The notes: generated from the sequence alone by a model not told the origin. A stretch of 64,000 bases of DNA from Konateibacter massiliensis (GCF_900184995.1 NZ_LT860099.1:1204269-1268268), one strand, 5' to 3'; positions 16,295-25,871 are shown, counted from the stretch's first letter. Numbers and translations are program-made.

Positions 16295-17374
16295 TTAGAT
16301 ATCCTTTCCCGTAATCGCATTAAACCTAAAAGTATTTATAACTTTATTCGAACTATTGTTTGTATCACTTTCTTCATAGGAAAAAGTACAAATCCATACT
16401 GGAGATAATTCTGCTATAAAAGTGTCAAAAGAATATTCTGTTATTTCATATGTAAGAGATAAATCTGTAATTTCCACCTTTTTTATCATAAGGTTATTAA
16501 ACCTATTTTTAATTATTTCATACATTTGTTCAGGAGGAATAACATCAACTGTTTCTGATTCAATTTTACTTAAATTGCATCCTACACTTGATGTAATAAT
16601 TCCATCTTTTCCTACTAAATTATAAGCAAACGATGATAATCCTGCATTTTCAGAATATCCAACTGCAATCCCATTAACATTACCTTGATAAATAAAAAGA
16701 TAGGCATCTTCTCCCTCTATCCACTCGCTACGATTCGTAAAGGAAACAGAAGAAAAATTATTTTCCTCCCAAATGTCATTCATAACGTTCACATCCAATG
16801 CATAGCACTCGGGTTCAAAACCAGCCTTAAATCCAGACATTGTTAACATTTCATCACTCAGTTCCCGTGCCGCTTCTTGAGAAATCCCAGGTAATTCATC
16901 GCCTTTAAAGCGTTCTAAATCCCTTGAGAATATTTGTGCTGATGTTCCACCAGAATATATTAGATTGTAACAGTCGGATAATGTTTCATTATTTGAATAA
17001 TATAATGAACTACTATCATTACCAAACAACAGGCATCTCTCGTTATTTCTTATTATTACTGTTGTAAGCCCTTCGTAATCGTTTACCTCTTCCTTAATTT
17101 CCTGTGTCGGAATATCTTTAAATAAAAATTCTTTTATTTGCTCTTTATTATTGAGAAAATAATCTTTATCTGCCGCTGCTTCTATCACTTCAGGTTTAAA
17201 ATCATCTGGAAATTCCACCGAAAAGTTAGCTTTCAAATCATCGTTAAGCATTTCATCTACCTGAAAGTTCCACTCGTCTTCAGACTGTTGGCTAGTGGCC
17301 TCTGAATTTCTACATCCTGCCATTATGAAAAAAAATGACATAAATATACTAATTATTATTATCTTTTTGGGCAT
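16295..17374 (-). CDS. Lipoprotein of the ABC operon, unknown function
   Basis: 359 residues from the ATG at 17374 (GGAGAG upstream); an upstream in-frame start is rejected because the real signal peptide begins here. The lipobox is FIMAGC, giving a lipidated Cys near 20 and an acidic low-complexity linker (SEATSQQSEDEW). The rest is an extracytoplasmic domain without motifs I know. Its position as first gene of the ABC operon suggests substrate recognition or immunity. It is directly downstream of the decayed secreted-protein gene. Confidence 0.65.
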   Translation of the reverse strand: MPKKIIIISIFMSFFFIMAGCRNSEATSQQSEDEWNFQVDEMLNDDLKANFSVEFPDDFKPEVIEAAADKDYFLNNKEQIKEFLFKDIPTQEIKEEVNDYEGLTTVIIRNNERCLLFGNDSSSLYYSNNETLSDCYNLIYSGGTSAQIFSRDLERFKGDELPGISQEAARELSDEMLTMSGFKAGFEPECYALDVNVMNDIWEENNFSSVSFTNRSEWIEGEDAYLFIYQGNVNGIAVGYSENAGLSSFAYNLVGKDGIITSSVGCNLSKIESETVDVIPPEQMYEIIKNRFNNLMIKKVEITDLSLTYEITEYSFDTFIAELSPVWICTFSYEESDTNNSSNKVINTFRFNAITGKDI

Positions 17375-17477
17375 CTTCAACTCTCCTACTTGTAAAATTA
17401 TGAATAAATCTATAGCCAGCAAATAATTAATACCTTCATAATATATTCTGTGCAGGTTCAGAATATATTTTTTCTCT

Positions 17478-17813
17478 TTATGGTGTCCATGTACCTGTTG
17501 ATGTAGGACCTACAGCACTTGGAACTGCTTTTAATCTATGATTACCAGTGGACGTTGTACTATATGATATTTCTTTACTGCCTGAATTTGACGATAACTT
17601 GTATCCCAGTGATACATCGCTCCCAGCCTTTTGCACAAACATCGTAATATAGCGCGAAGTGGTTAAATTACCTGATGTTGGAGAAAGTATTGCATGATCT
17701 GTCGTATTGGCCTTTGCTACATATGTAGAGTATTGTGTTGAACTGTTAGCAGTAAAAGTGAAATTATAAGAACCACTGGCTGCAAATGCTGTAGACCCTA
17801 ATAAAACTGCTGT
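17478..17813 (-). pseudogene. 5'-truncated gene for a small secreted beta-rich protein
   Basis: The frame encodes the end of a signal peptide (AVLLGSTAFA), then a Ser/Thr-rich mature part starting ASGSYNFTFT and ending TSTGTWTP before a stop at 17478. There is no start codon: a TAA lies two codons upstream, and the n-region of the signal peptide is missing. About 100 residues remain. It sits directly upstream of the ABC operon, as expected for a bacteriocin-like or DUF2712-like exported peptide. The loss coincides with an IS-like end at 17828. Confidence 0.5.
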
Positions 17814-17827
17814 TTATATTAAATAAA

Positions 17828-18060
17828 TTAGCATAAATTTTTTTGAAATTCAATCATAATGCACGAATGGGACATTTGAGAGCTCGAATGGACAAAATTT
17901 TGATTTTTTTGATAAATTATGGTTAAATGTAATCCCACTTTCCCGTTTTGTAAACAAGATTCACATTCTGAAATCAATCTTCCATTTTGAGTTAAATGTA
18001 TCTCTAAATACAAACAATAAAAAGTTAAATTCTATTCCCACACTTGTCTACATATTATAA
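17828..18060. mobile_element. Possible insertion-sequence end remnant (IS21-like repeats)
   Basis: The minus strand shows repeated motifs: TTGTCCATTCGAGC and ATGTCCCATTCGTGC within 30 bp, and three copies resembling GTGGGATTACATTTAAC. Multiple terminal repeats of this kind are typical of IS21-family ends. No transposase is present; a 61-codon open frame here is too weak to call. It abuts the truncated secreted-protein gene, which suggests the insertion caused the truncation. Confidence 0.3.
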
Positions 18061-18081
18061 CTGAAAGGAGGTAGAAAGAAT

Positions 18082-20796
18082 ATGAACAGTAATCTAGCCT
18101 TAAAAGAAAATACTACGCCAAATTATGATAGTCGCAACGGAAAGCGCGGATTAACAGATGATGAAGTGAGACAAGCCAGAAATAAATATGGAGAAAATCT
18201 TATCAGCAGGAAAAAAAAGAAAGGATTTCTCCTTAGTTTTTTAGAGAGTTTCGGCGATCCGATTATTAAAATTTTATTGATTGCACTTGTTATCAATATT
18301 ATTTTTTTGTTTCATGAGTCTAGTTGGTTTGAAACGATTGGAATTGCGATAGCCATTTTACTGGCAACCTTTGTATCTACTTTGTCCGAATATGGCAGCG
18401 AATCTGCTTTTGAAAAGCTCCAGGAAGAAGCCGCCCGCATTGAGTGCAGAGTTTATCGGGCAGATGGGTTAATACAAATACCGGTAAATGAAATTGTTGT
18501 CGGCGATAACATTTTACTGCAATCGGGTGATCGGATTCCGGCAGATGGTCTTATAATGGAAGGAAATATCGATGTAGATCAATCTTCATTGAACGGAGAA
18601 AGTAAAGAAGTCACAAAATCCCCTCAGAGTTTAATTAAAAAACCCGGATTAAGCAAGGATAACTTTTTAAATCCTACAATGCTGTTTTCGGGCACGATTG
18701 TATGCTCCGGAGAAGGGGTGATGGAGGTTACTGCCGTTGGAGATAATACCTACTATGGACGTATCGGTGCTGAAATTCAAGAAGAAACAAGGGAAAGTCC
18801 ACTTAGAATTCGCCTGCGTGGCCTTGCAGAATCAATTGGTAAACTTGGGTATGTGGCTGCTCTTTTTTCTGTGTGTGCATATTTTTTTAATAACATTATC
18901 CTGGATAATGAATTTAATCTTACACTTATTTTAAAAACAGTCACTACCTGGAGTATCATGTTTCCGCATCTGATAAAAGCATGCACACTCGCTGTTACCG
19001 TCATTGTTATGGCTGTGCCAGAAGGACTTCCGATGATGATAACAGTAGTCCTTTCCGCTAATATGAAGCGTATGCTAAAAGACAATGTATTGGTACGCAA
19101 GCTGGTAGGCATTGAAACAGCGGGAAGTCTCAATATACTGTTTACTGATAAAACAGGGACATTGACACAAGGAAAATTAAATGTAACCCATTTTATTGCT
19201 GGAAATGGTAAGGTATGGAATAAAAATGAAGTTGGGATAAATAATTCAAAAATATGGCAGATTTTAAATGACTCCATACAGTATAATTGTGCCGCCAGTC
19301 TGAATCAGGGTGTTGCGATAGGCGGAAATGCAACAGACCGTGCCATGCTGGAATTTACTTCAAATTTAAAAAGTAATAATAAAAATATTAAAAAGGTAAA
19401 TGTAATACCGTTTACAAGTGATTTAAAATACATGGCTACTACTATATCCGGAGACTGGAATGTTACTTTAGTAAAGGGGGCTCCGGAAAAAATATTAACT
19501 TCCTGTACGAAGTATTATGATGAGTACGGCAATGTTTCTCCATTGGCCAATAAATCTGAGCTAGATAATATTTTAAAACACTTTGCAGAAAAAGCAGTTC
19601 GTATGATTGCAATCGCCGTGACCAGTAATAGCGGAAATACAGGCTCAAAAAACACAAATAGATTTGAAAATCTAATTCTGGTAGGGCTTGTGGGGCTGCG
19701 TGATGAAATCCGTCCTGATGCAGTAAAAGGGATACAGGAGGTTCAAAGTGCCGGTATTCAAACCGTTATGATTACAGGTGATTCTGCTCCTACTGCCCGC
19801 GCCATCGCAAAAGAAGTCGGACTAATAAGAAATCATAGTGATTTAGTCATAACCTCTAATGAACTGAATGCTATGTCGGATAGCACCCTTTCAAATAAGC
19901 TCCCGAACCTAAGAGTTGTAGCTCGTGCCCTACCGTCAGACAAAAGCCGGCTGGTGCGAATAGCGCAGGAAAAAGGACTTGTGGTGGGTATGACAGGCGA
20001 CGGCGTAAATGATGCCCCTGCACTGAAACAGGCTGACATTGGATTTGCTATGGGAAGTGGTACAGAAGTAGCGAAAGAAGCCGGAGATATCGTAATTCTT
20101 GATGATAATTTCATATCGATTTCCAAGGCGGTTTGTTATGGGCGTACTATTTTTAAGAGTATACGTAAATTTATTATTTATCAGCTAAGTATTTGCATGT
20201 GCGCAGTTGGAGTTACTGTAATCGGACCTCTTATCGGGATTGATTCTCCGATCACGGTTATACAAATGCTCTGGATTAACATTGTTATGGACACATTAGC
20301 TGGCCTCGCTTTTAGCGGTGAAAAGGCGCGGCTTAGTTACATGAATGAACAGCCTAAATCACGTGATGAAAAAATTATTAATCCGTATATGTTGCAGCAG
20401 ATAACCGTAAACAGTATTTATTCCACCTGCTTATGCCTTTTTTTCCTAAAAAGCTCTGCCATACAAAGCTTATTTGGATTTCAGGATGATGCTTATAAGA
20501 TGACTGCCTTTTTCTCTCTATTTATGTATTCTGCTATATTTACAAGTTTTTCAGCCAGAACTCATCAAATGAATCTATTAGACTATTTGGCAGCAAATAA
20601 GCCTTTTATATTAATAATGGGATTCGTAACCATTATTCAAACCATCATTATTTATTATGGCGGAACTGTTTTTCGGACGGTTAAACTCGATTTTAATGAT
20701 TTGATTTTGGTCGGGTTGCTCGCCTTTTCCGTTATTCCGGTTGACCTAATACGAAAATCCTTATTAAATAAAAACTCAGAAGTCATTGGAACTTGA
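18082..20796 (+). CDS. P2-type calcium-translocating ATPase (PMCA-like)
   Basis: 904 residues. NGES at 171-174 (actuator domain), PEGLP at 313-317 in M4, and the phosphorylation site D356 in DKTGTLT are all present, followed by KGAPE (nucleotide domain), TGDSAPTA and TGDGVNDAPALKQ (hinge). About ten transmembrane helices and the absence of an N-terminal metal-binding domain fit a Ca2+ or related cation exporter. AAAGGAGG precedes the ATG. It is a single gene ending in a strong bidirectional terminator. Confidence 0.92.
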   Translation: MNSNLALKENTTPNYDSRNGKRGLTDDEVRQARNKYGENLISRKKKKGFLLSFLESFGDPIIKILLIALVINIIFLFHESSWFETIGIAIAILLATFVSTLSEYGSESAFEKLQEEAARIECRVYRADGLIQIPVNEIVVGDNILLQSGDRIPADGLIMEGNIDVDQSSLNGESKEVTKSPQSLIKKPGLSKDNFLNPTMLFSGTIVCSGEGVMEVTAVGDNTYYGRIGAEIQEETRESPLRIRLRGLAESIGKLGYVAALFSVCAYFFNNIILDNEFNLTLILKTVTTWSIMFPHLIKACTLAVTVIVMAVPEGLPMMITVVLSANMKRMLKDNVLVRKLVGIETAGSLNILFTDKTGTLTQGKLNVTHFIAGNGKVWNKNEVGINNSKIWQILNDSIQYNCAASLNQGVAIGGNATDRAMLEFTSNLKSNNKNIKKVNVIPFTSDLKYMATTISGDWNVTLVKGAPEKILTSCTKYYDEYGNVSPLANKSELDNILKHFAEKAVRMIAIAVTSNSGNTGSKNTNRFENLILVGLVGLRDEIRPDAVKGIQEVQSAGIQTVMITGDSAPTARAIAKEVGLIRNHSDLVITSNELNAMSDSTLSNKLPNLRVVARALPSDKSRLVRIAQEKGLVVGMTGDGVNDAPALKQADIGFAMGSGTEVAKEAGDIVILDDNFISISKAVCYGRTIFKSIRKFIIYQLSICMCAVGVTVIGPLIGIDSPITVIQMLWINIVMDTLAGLAFSGEKARLSYMNEQPKSRDEKIINPYMLQQITVNSIYSTCLCLFFLKSSAIQSLFGFQDDAYKMTAFFSLFMYSAIFTSFSARTHQMNLLDYLAANKPFILIMGFVTIIQTIIIYYGGTVFRTVKLDFNDLILVGLLAFSVIPVDLIRKSLLNKNSEVIGT

Positions 20797-20849
20797 TTTC
20801 TTTGCTGCTATTCTATACGAATGATAAATAATTTCTCCTAAATATAAAT

Positions 20850-20910
20850 CAAACGAAAAAATGACATTTAATCTACCGCTAAGTGGTGATTACTTTCATT
20901 TTTTCGTTTG
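20850..20910. terminator. Bidirectional terminator between the P-type ATPase and ferredoxin genes
   Basis: Perfect 15-bp arms (20850-20864 and 20896-20910, CAAACGAAAAAATGA/TCATTTTTTCGTTTG) enclose a second stem (TAATC-T-ACC with GGT-GATTA). A/T tracts on both sides serve both converging genes. Confidence 0.8.
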
Positions 20911-20927
20911 CATAATTTAACGTTTTT

Positions 20928-21113
20928 TTAAACCTGCGAAATTGCCTCTACCGGGCAGCTATCCATCGCATCAATAGCACTTTCCTCATTATCCTTCGTC
21001 GCTTCCTGATATGCTTCTGCTACTCCCTCATCATTCATTCGAAATACTTCCCCTTCTTTTTCAGGGCAAAGTCCGCAGCTAATACAGACATCTGGATCCA
21101 CATAAAATTTCAT
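20928..21113 (-). CDS. 4Fe-4S ferredoxin
   Basis: 61 residues from the ATG at 21113, 8 bp after AAGGAG. C10, C13 and C16 (CISCGLCP) and C53 (DSCPVEAI) ligate a single 4Fe-4S cluster, as in the Thermotoga/Desulfovibrio-type one-cluster ferredoxins. It is a low-potential electron carrier in anaerobes. It follows the glycerol-1-phosphate dehydrogenase gene by 25 bp, though a functional link is not obvious. Confidence 0.92.
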   Translation of the reverse strand: MKFYVDPDVCISCGLCPEKEGEVFRMNDEGVAEAYQEATKDNEESAIDAMDSCPVEAISQV

Positions 21114-21138
21114 TTGGCTCACTCCTTTTTATTTTGGA

Positions 21139-22488
21139 TTATAGCCATATTTCTATAAATTCATTCATATCCTGCGTGCGAAATTTTTCCAATTCACCCA
21201 AATCAAATAGCAATTGTAAAAGCCCGTAGCGGTTTCTCAGCTCCTTGGCGTAGATAATGCTGTTTTTCAAAAGCTGCATGTTGATATCCACCTGCTCCGG
21301 TAAATACGGAGCATCCAGCGAACTTAGAATTTCACTGATTGCCTCCGCTTTTGGCAGATGGTTAATCAGGTTGATAATCTCATCTCGTTTTTCTTTTACA
21401 ACTTCCCGTCTCTCTGCCACTGCCTCATTGCTGTTTTTATGTACTCTCTCCTCCAGCGCAATCACATCCTCCGCTGCCGGACCATATACGCTTTTTATCT
21501 GTTCCTGCCACTCTTCTTCCTCAAAGCTTGGTGCAGCCAACAAATCTATATACCCCAAATTCTCTTTCACCCGATTATACAGCTTTATCGCGGCAACCGT
21601 TCCTATTCCCACCTTCGTTCCATGAAGCGGACACGGCAGGTTTTCCTGCAAGAAGGTCAGTTCCCAAAAATGTGACAGATGGTGCTCGCTTCCCGAAGCC
21701 GGTCTGGAGTTCCCGATATAGCTCATTGCAATCCCTGATAAAATTAAGGCCTCCATAAGAGACGAAATTGCCTCCTTATCCCGCTCCTTCAATCTGTCTG
21801 CCGCTTTGACCACAAGGTCCAAGGAATCTCTGACAAGTGCCTCAACAAAATCACAATGATATTCCCCGGTAACAAGATGAGACAGCTTCCAATCCGTGAG
21901 GCATACATATTTCCCCAATATATCGCCGACACCTGCCGAAATCATGTGCAGCGGTGCCTCAGCCAATATATCTGTATCTGCAAAAACAGCCTTCGCACGC
22001 CCTACCTCGTAGCTGCATTTCAAATGATTGTTAATCAAGACAGATACATTCGAGGCATAGCCGTCCATGGACGGAGCTGTAGCTACAATAATATAGTCAA
22101 TTCCCATCTTAAAGCTGATGAATTTACATAAATCGTTAATCGTGCCGGAGCCTACTCCGATAATCAAATCGCATTTCGGAGCAATGTGCATCATAATCTC
22201 ACCGATGCTTTTCTCATCTGCGATTGGCTCTTTCTCCTTCAACACAATCGGTTCAAACTGAATTAGATTGTTTCGAAGCTCCTGATATACCATCTTACCT
22301 GCAATCTCTTCGGTCGTCTGGTCGCATACAATGCAGGTATTGTGATAAAAGCCTGCCATAATAAACTCGGAAAGCTTTGAGATTGCGCCTTCCTCTACAA
22401 TAATTTTATCTATTTCACAACTGTGCTTCATGCCGCAGTTACAGTCAATTTCCGTATTTAAATAATCGTCCCAATTCCTATTTTCCAT
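21139..22488 (-). CDS. araM: sn-glycerol-1-phosphate dehydrogenase (AraM/EgsA-like)
   Basis: 449 residues of the iron-containing alcohol dehydrogenase/dehydroquinate synthase fold. GVGSGTINDLCKF (nucleotide site), TAPSMDGYAS, the metal-region GVGDILGKY, and GSEHHLSHFWE plus CPLHGTKVG (metal-binding histidines) fit AraM. B. subtilis AraM reduces DHAP to sn-glycerol-1-phosphate with NADH; the archaeal enzyme starts archaeal-type lipids. The role in Firmicutes outside heptaprenylglyceryl phosphate synthesis is unclear. GGAG precedes the ATG. It is probably transcribed with the ferredoxin. Confidence 0.87.
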   Translation of the reverse strand: MENRNWDDYLNTEIDCNCGMKHSCEIDKIIVEEGAISKLSEFIMAGFYHNTCIVCDQTTEEIAGKMVYQELRNNLIQFEPIVLKEKEPIADEKSIGEIMMHIAPKCDLIIGVGSGTINDLCKFISFKMGIDYIIVATAPSMDGYASNVSVLINNHLKCSYEVGRAKAVFADTDILAEAPLHMISAGVGDILGKYVCLTDWKLSHLVTGEYHCDFVEALVRDSLDLVVKAADRLKERDKEAISSLMEALILSGIAMSYIGNSRPASGSEHHLSHFWELTFLQENLPCPLHGTKVGIGTVAAIKLYNRVKENLGYIDLLAAPSFEEEEWQEQIKSVYGPAAEDVIALEERVHKNSNEAVAERREVVKEKRDEIINLINHLPKAEAISEILSSLDAPYLPEQVDINMQLLKNSIIYAKELRNRYGLLQLLFDLGELEKFRTQDMNEFIEIWL

Positions 22489-22590
22489 TACATACTCCTA
22501 TTTCATAATTACCGCTATTATAGCATAGCATTCCCTGACTGTCTATTGTACATTTTGTTAAACATTTCCTCTGTAAATTTGTCCAAATAT

Positions 22591-22626
22591 AGGAAAGGAG
22601 TCCCATAAGAATGAGACCCCTTTCCT
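22591..22626 (-). terminator. Terminator of the nitroreductase gene
   Basis: AGGAAAGG-A-GTC pairs with GAC-C-CCTTTCCT around an ~8-nt loop, followed on the minus strand by TATATTTGG. It lies 60 bp downstream of the nitroreductase stop. Confidence 0.6.
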
Positions 22627-22685
22627 GCTGTTATTCATATCCTAAAAATCTGCTTCCAGCTTCGTCATGCTGCTTAAAAATACTT

Positions 22686-23180
22686 CTATTTTACATAATG
22701 TATGCGTGCTTCCTCATATCTATCCTGCTGCTTTGCAGTTTTTTGAGGGTAGCCGCACGGAATTACCGCAAAAACCTCCAACTCCTCGGGTATTTCGAGT
22801 ATCTCTCTCACTGCCTCCATTCGGCCTTTGTGCGGTGCAATTCCAAGCCAAACAGCTCCAAGACCTAACTCAGTTGCTTCCAGTAATAAGTTCTGCGTAC
22901 TGGCACTCAAATCAATTTCTGCATACTCCGGCATTTTAATCTCTTTGCGGTAGCAGTTGACAATCGCAAGCGGAGCATCTTTTGCACATCCCGCATACAT
23001 GCTGCATTTTGAAAGCTTCTCCAGCTTACTCTTATCCGTCACAACATAAAATTCCCATGGCTGTTGATTTCCGGCAGAAGGCGCTGCCATCGCCGCCCTT
23101 AAGAGCTGCTCAACCTTTTCTGCTTCCACTTCTTTATCTTCGTAGCTTCTGACACTTGTTCTCGTAAATATCGCGCTCAT
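22686..23180 (-). CDS. Nitroreductase-family FMN protein
   Basis: 164 residues from the ATG at 23180 (GGAGG overlaps an earlier ATG, so the second one is used). The FMN-binding motif FTRTSVRSYEDKEV and PSAGNQQPWEFYVV at the N-terminus, and GLGAVWLGIAP in the middle, define the nitroreductase family. It is short for the family, as in many clostridial NfnB-like proteins. Such enzymes reduce nitro groups, quinones or flavins. It lies 100 bp past the end of the siderophore ABC operon and may be co-transcribed. Confidence 0.87.
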   Translation of the reverse strand: MSAIFTRTSVRSYEDKEVEAEKVEQLLRAAMAAPSAGNQQPWEFYVVTDKSKLEKLSKCSMYAGCAKDAPLAIVNCYRKEIKMPEYAEIDLSASTQNLLLEATELGLGAVWLGIAPHKGRMEAVREILEIPEELEVFAVIPCGYPQKTAKQQDRYEEARIHYVK

Positions 23181-23294
23181 AGTAGCCTCCATGTTTCTCA
23201 GATTATTTTACTTCTATTTTAACACTCTATTTTACTTTGACAAGAATATACTTTGAAGTAATTTACTATCCAAATGGAAAGTATTCAGTTTGTT

Positions 23295-25019
23295 TTAGTG
23301 GTCCTGCGCCGCATAAAGCTGTGCATAAATTCCATTTTTTGCAATCAGCTCCTCATGCTTTCCGATTTCCGCAATTCCGTTTCCTTCCAGTACAACAATC
23401 TGGTCCGCATGGCGGATTGTCGAAAGTCTATGTGCAATAATAAGAGTCGTGCGTTCCTTTGATATCTCATCTAACGCACCCTGTATCTCTTGTTCTGTTT
23501 TCGTATCTAGAGCTGAAGTAGCCTCATCCAAAATAAGAATCGGAGAGTTTCGCAGTATAGCTCTGGCAATCGACAATCTTTGTTTTTGTCCGCCTGAAAG
23601 CCTAATTCCGCGCTCTCCTATAAGTGTATCATAACCATTTTCCATCTTTTCAATGAAGTCATGGGCATTGGCTGCTTTTGCCGCGGCAATCACATCATCC
23701 TTCGTTGCATCTTTCCATCCGTAAACAATATTTTCATAGACCGTTCCGTTAAATAGAAACGTATCCTGTAAAACCATGGATATATTATCGCGAAGACTGG
23801 TTAGGGTGACATTCTTAATATCCACCCCATCGATTAATACTTTGCCCTCCTGCGGGTCATAGAAACGGTTAATTAAATTCGCAATCGTACTCTTTCCAAT
23901 ACCGGTTGTTCCAATCAAGGCAACCGTCTGCCCCGGCAAAATCGTAAGATTAATGTTGTTTAAAACCTTCATATCCTCCTGATAGGAGAAAGTAAGGTCC
24001 TTCAATTCAATTTTCCCCGCAACACGAGGCAGTATCTTCGCATCCTTTTTCTCTTTCACATCTGAACTTTCGTCCAGAACCTCAAATACACGCCTGCAAC
24101 CGGCGGCTGCCTCTCCTGCCTGCTCCGCAAGCCTTGAGAAACTTTTAATCGGGTTATAAAACATGGATAGATACATCACAATACCAACGATATCTGCAAT
24201 GGCTACCTTATTCTGGCTCAGCAGACTGCCTCCGTAAATAACAACAATTACCGTTCCAAGAGCCGTAATAAATGACAGCAACGGATAGGTCATCTCAAAG
24301 AAAAAGCTGGCACGAAGATAAGCCATGCTATGTCTGATTGACAATATACCTACCTTATTTTCTTCATGCTTTTGTTGATTAAAAATCTGTATTTCTTTAA
24401 TACCGGATAAATTATCCTGTACCGTTCCCGCCAATTCTCCGCGTATTTTTGAATTTTCTTTCCAGACCGGAGACACATGACGGCTTTGCCAAATCGTAAT
24501 GCCGAGCAAAATCGGAACCGTAATAATACTCATTAGTGCAAGACGCCAATTAATGGTAAATAAAAGAAATCCCACTCCGATAAGAGTTAAGGTATTCATA
24601 ACAAAATCGGGAATGACATGTGCAAGCAGCATTTCTGCATCCAGTGCATCGTTCACAACACGACCGGTCAAATCACCCGTCCTGCTTTTGTGAAAATAGC
24701 GAAGGCTCATATGCTGTAGCTTACTGTAAAGGCGTTTACGCAAATCTGCTACATAATGAAGCGCTGCATAATGGTTCAAATACCCGGAGACTGAGTTTCC
24801 TACTGCCTGTAATGCAGTTGTCAGCAATAAAAGAAGTCCAATTCGAAGTGCCTCTTTCGCAAAATCACCAGACTGCTGTGTGGCAAGACTTGTCAGTTCA
24901 CGCAATGCCCAAGGCATGTAGAAACCGGCAATTGTCGAGATAACAAGCGCAAAAAAAGCGATAATCAGATAAATCCAGTATTTTTTTGCTTCTCCAAATA
25001 TTCTTAATACAGTCTTCAT
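23295..25019 (-). CDS. ABC exporter half-transporter (ABC-B/IrtAB-like)
   Basis: 574 residues: a six-helix transmembrane domain (1-300), then a nucleotide-binding domain. Walker A reads GTTGIGKST instead of GPTGSGKST, the signature is LSGGQKQRLSIAR, Walker B is ILILDEATSALD, and the H-loop is IAHRLST. It is the fifth gene of the iron-siderophore operon, overlapping the ATPase gene by 4 bp. In other bacteria such exporter-like proteins (YbtPQ, IrtAB) import or process ferric siderophores, so the same may hold here. No second half-transporter is nearby, so a homodimer is likely. Confidence 0.88.
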   Translation of the reverse strand: MKTVLRIFGEAKKYWIYLIIAFFALVISTIAGFYMPWALRELTSLATQQSGDFAKEALRIGLLLLLTTALQAVGNSVSGYLNHYAALHYVADLRKRLYSKLQHMSLRYFHKSRTGDLTGRVVNDALDAEMLLAHVIPDFVMNTLTLIGVGFLLFTINWRLALMSIITVPILLGITIWQSRHVSPVWKENSKIRGELAGTVQDNLSGIKEIQIFNQQKHEENKVGILSIRHSMAYLRASFFFEMTYPLLSFITALGTVIVVIYGGSLLSQNKVAIADIVGIVMYLSMFYNPIKSFSRLAEQAGEAAAGCRRVFEVLDESSDVKEKKDAKILPRVAGKIELKDLTFSYQEDMKVLNNINLTILPGQTVALIGTTGIGKSTIANLINRFYDPQEGKVLIDGVDIKNVTLTSLRDNISMVLQDTFLFNGTVYENIVYGWKDATKDDVIAAAKAANAHDFIEKMENGYDTLIGERGIRLSGGQKQRLSIARAILRNSPILILDEATSALDTKTEQEIQGALDEISKERTTLIIAHRLSTIRHADQIVVLEGNGIAEIGKHEELIAKNGIYAQLYAAQDH

Positions 25020-25837
25020 ACAGCAGCCACCTCTTCCCGGTAATCGGTTTCAACGGAAAGAAGGTCATAGGTAAGACATACCGGTCTTCCGGTTCTTGGC
25101 TCATGTACAATCTGTGCATCAATAGAAAAGGTTTCCTTTAGTACTTCTTCTCGCATAACTTCTTTTGGATTTCCGTGGCTTATAATTTTACCCGACCGTA
25201 TGGCTATCATATAATCGGAAAAGCGCGCCGCAAGGTTTAGGTCATGAAGCACCATTGCAATCGTACAGCCCTGTTTGCGGTTTAATTCATTCAGCAAAGT
25301 CAGAACCTCCAACTGATGAGCCAAATCAAGATAGGTGGTCGGCTCATCAAGCAAAATCAAATCGGTTTGCTGCGCCAATGCCATTGCAATCCATACTCGC
25401 TGTCTCTGACCTCCGGAAAGGGTATCGACTTCTCGATGTTCGAATTCCGTTAGCTTTGTTATATCCAGTGCCCACTGCACTATTTTTTTATCCTCCGGCG
25501 TTAATTTACCAAAGCCGCTTTGATGCGGAAATCTTCCATAAGCCACTAATTCGCTCACCGTTAAACCGCTGGGAGCTGTTGGCGTCTGAGGAAGAATTGC
25601 CATTTTTTTCGCTACCTCCTTCGTAGAAAGCTTGCGTATATCTTCACCGCTTAAATATACCATACCGTTCTTTGGTTTCAAGATACGCCCTATCGCTTTT
25701 AACACCGTCGATTTGCCGCATCCGTTGGGACCGATAATCGATGTTATTTTTCCATGAGGAATATTCATATCAAGAGCCTTTACAATCAGCTCTTCTTCAT
25801 AAGAAATATCTAAATTACTCGTTGTAATACTGTTCAT
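25016..25837 (-). CDS. Iron-siderophore ABC transporter ATP-binding protein (FecE/FhuC-like)
   Basis: 273 residues from the ATG at 25837 (GGAAGGAG upstream). Walker A is GPNGCGKST, the signature LSGGQRQRVWIAMALAQ is typical of FecE/FhuC-type ATPases, Walker B is LILLDEPTTYLD, and the H-loop is VLHDLNLA. The YLSGEDIRKLSTKEVAKKMA segment is also typical. It is the fourth gene of the uptake operon, 34 bp after the second permease. Confidence 0.93.
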   Translation of the reverse strand: MNSITTSNLDISYEEELIVKALDMNIPHGKITSIIGPNGCGKSTVLKAIGRILKPKNGMVYLSGEDIRKLSTKEVAKKMAILPQTPTAPSGLTVSELVAYGRFPHQSGFGKLTPEDKKIVQWALDITKLTEFEHREVDTLSGGQRQRVWIAMALAQQTDLILLDEPTTYLDLAHQLEVLTLLNELNRKQGCTIAMVLHDLNLAARFSDYMIAIRSGKIISHGNPKEVMREEVLKETFSIDAQIVHEPRTGRPVCLTYDLLSVETDYREEVAAV

Positions 25838-25871
25838 TTTTTCTCCTTCCTTTGTTACTGTCCGCAAAATA

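Noticed and set aside
17828-18013. 61-codon minus-strand open frame near the IS-like repeats
   Set aside because: It consists of repeated terminal motifs and has no domain; it is treated as IS-end DNA.
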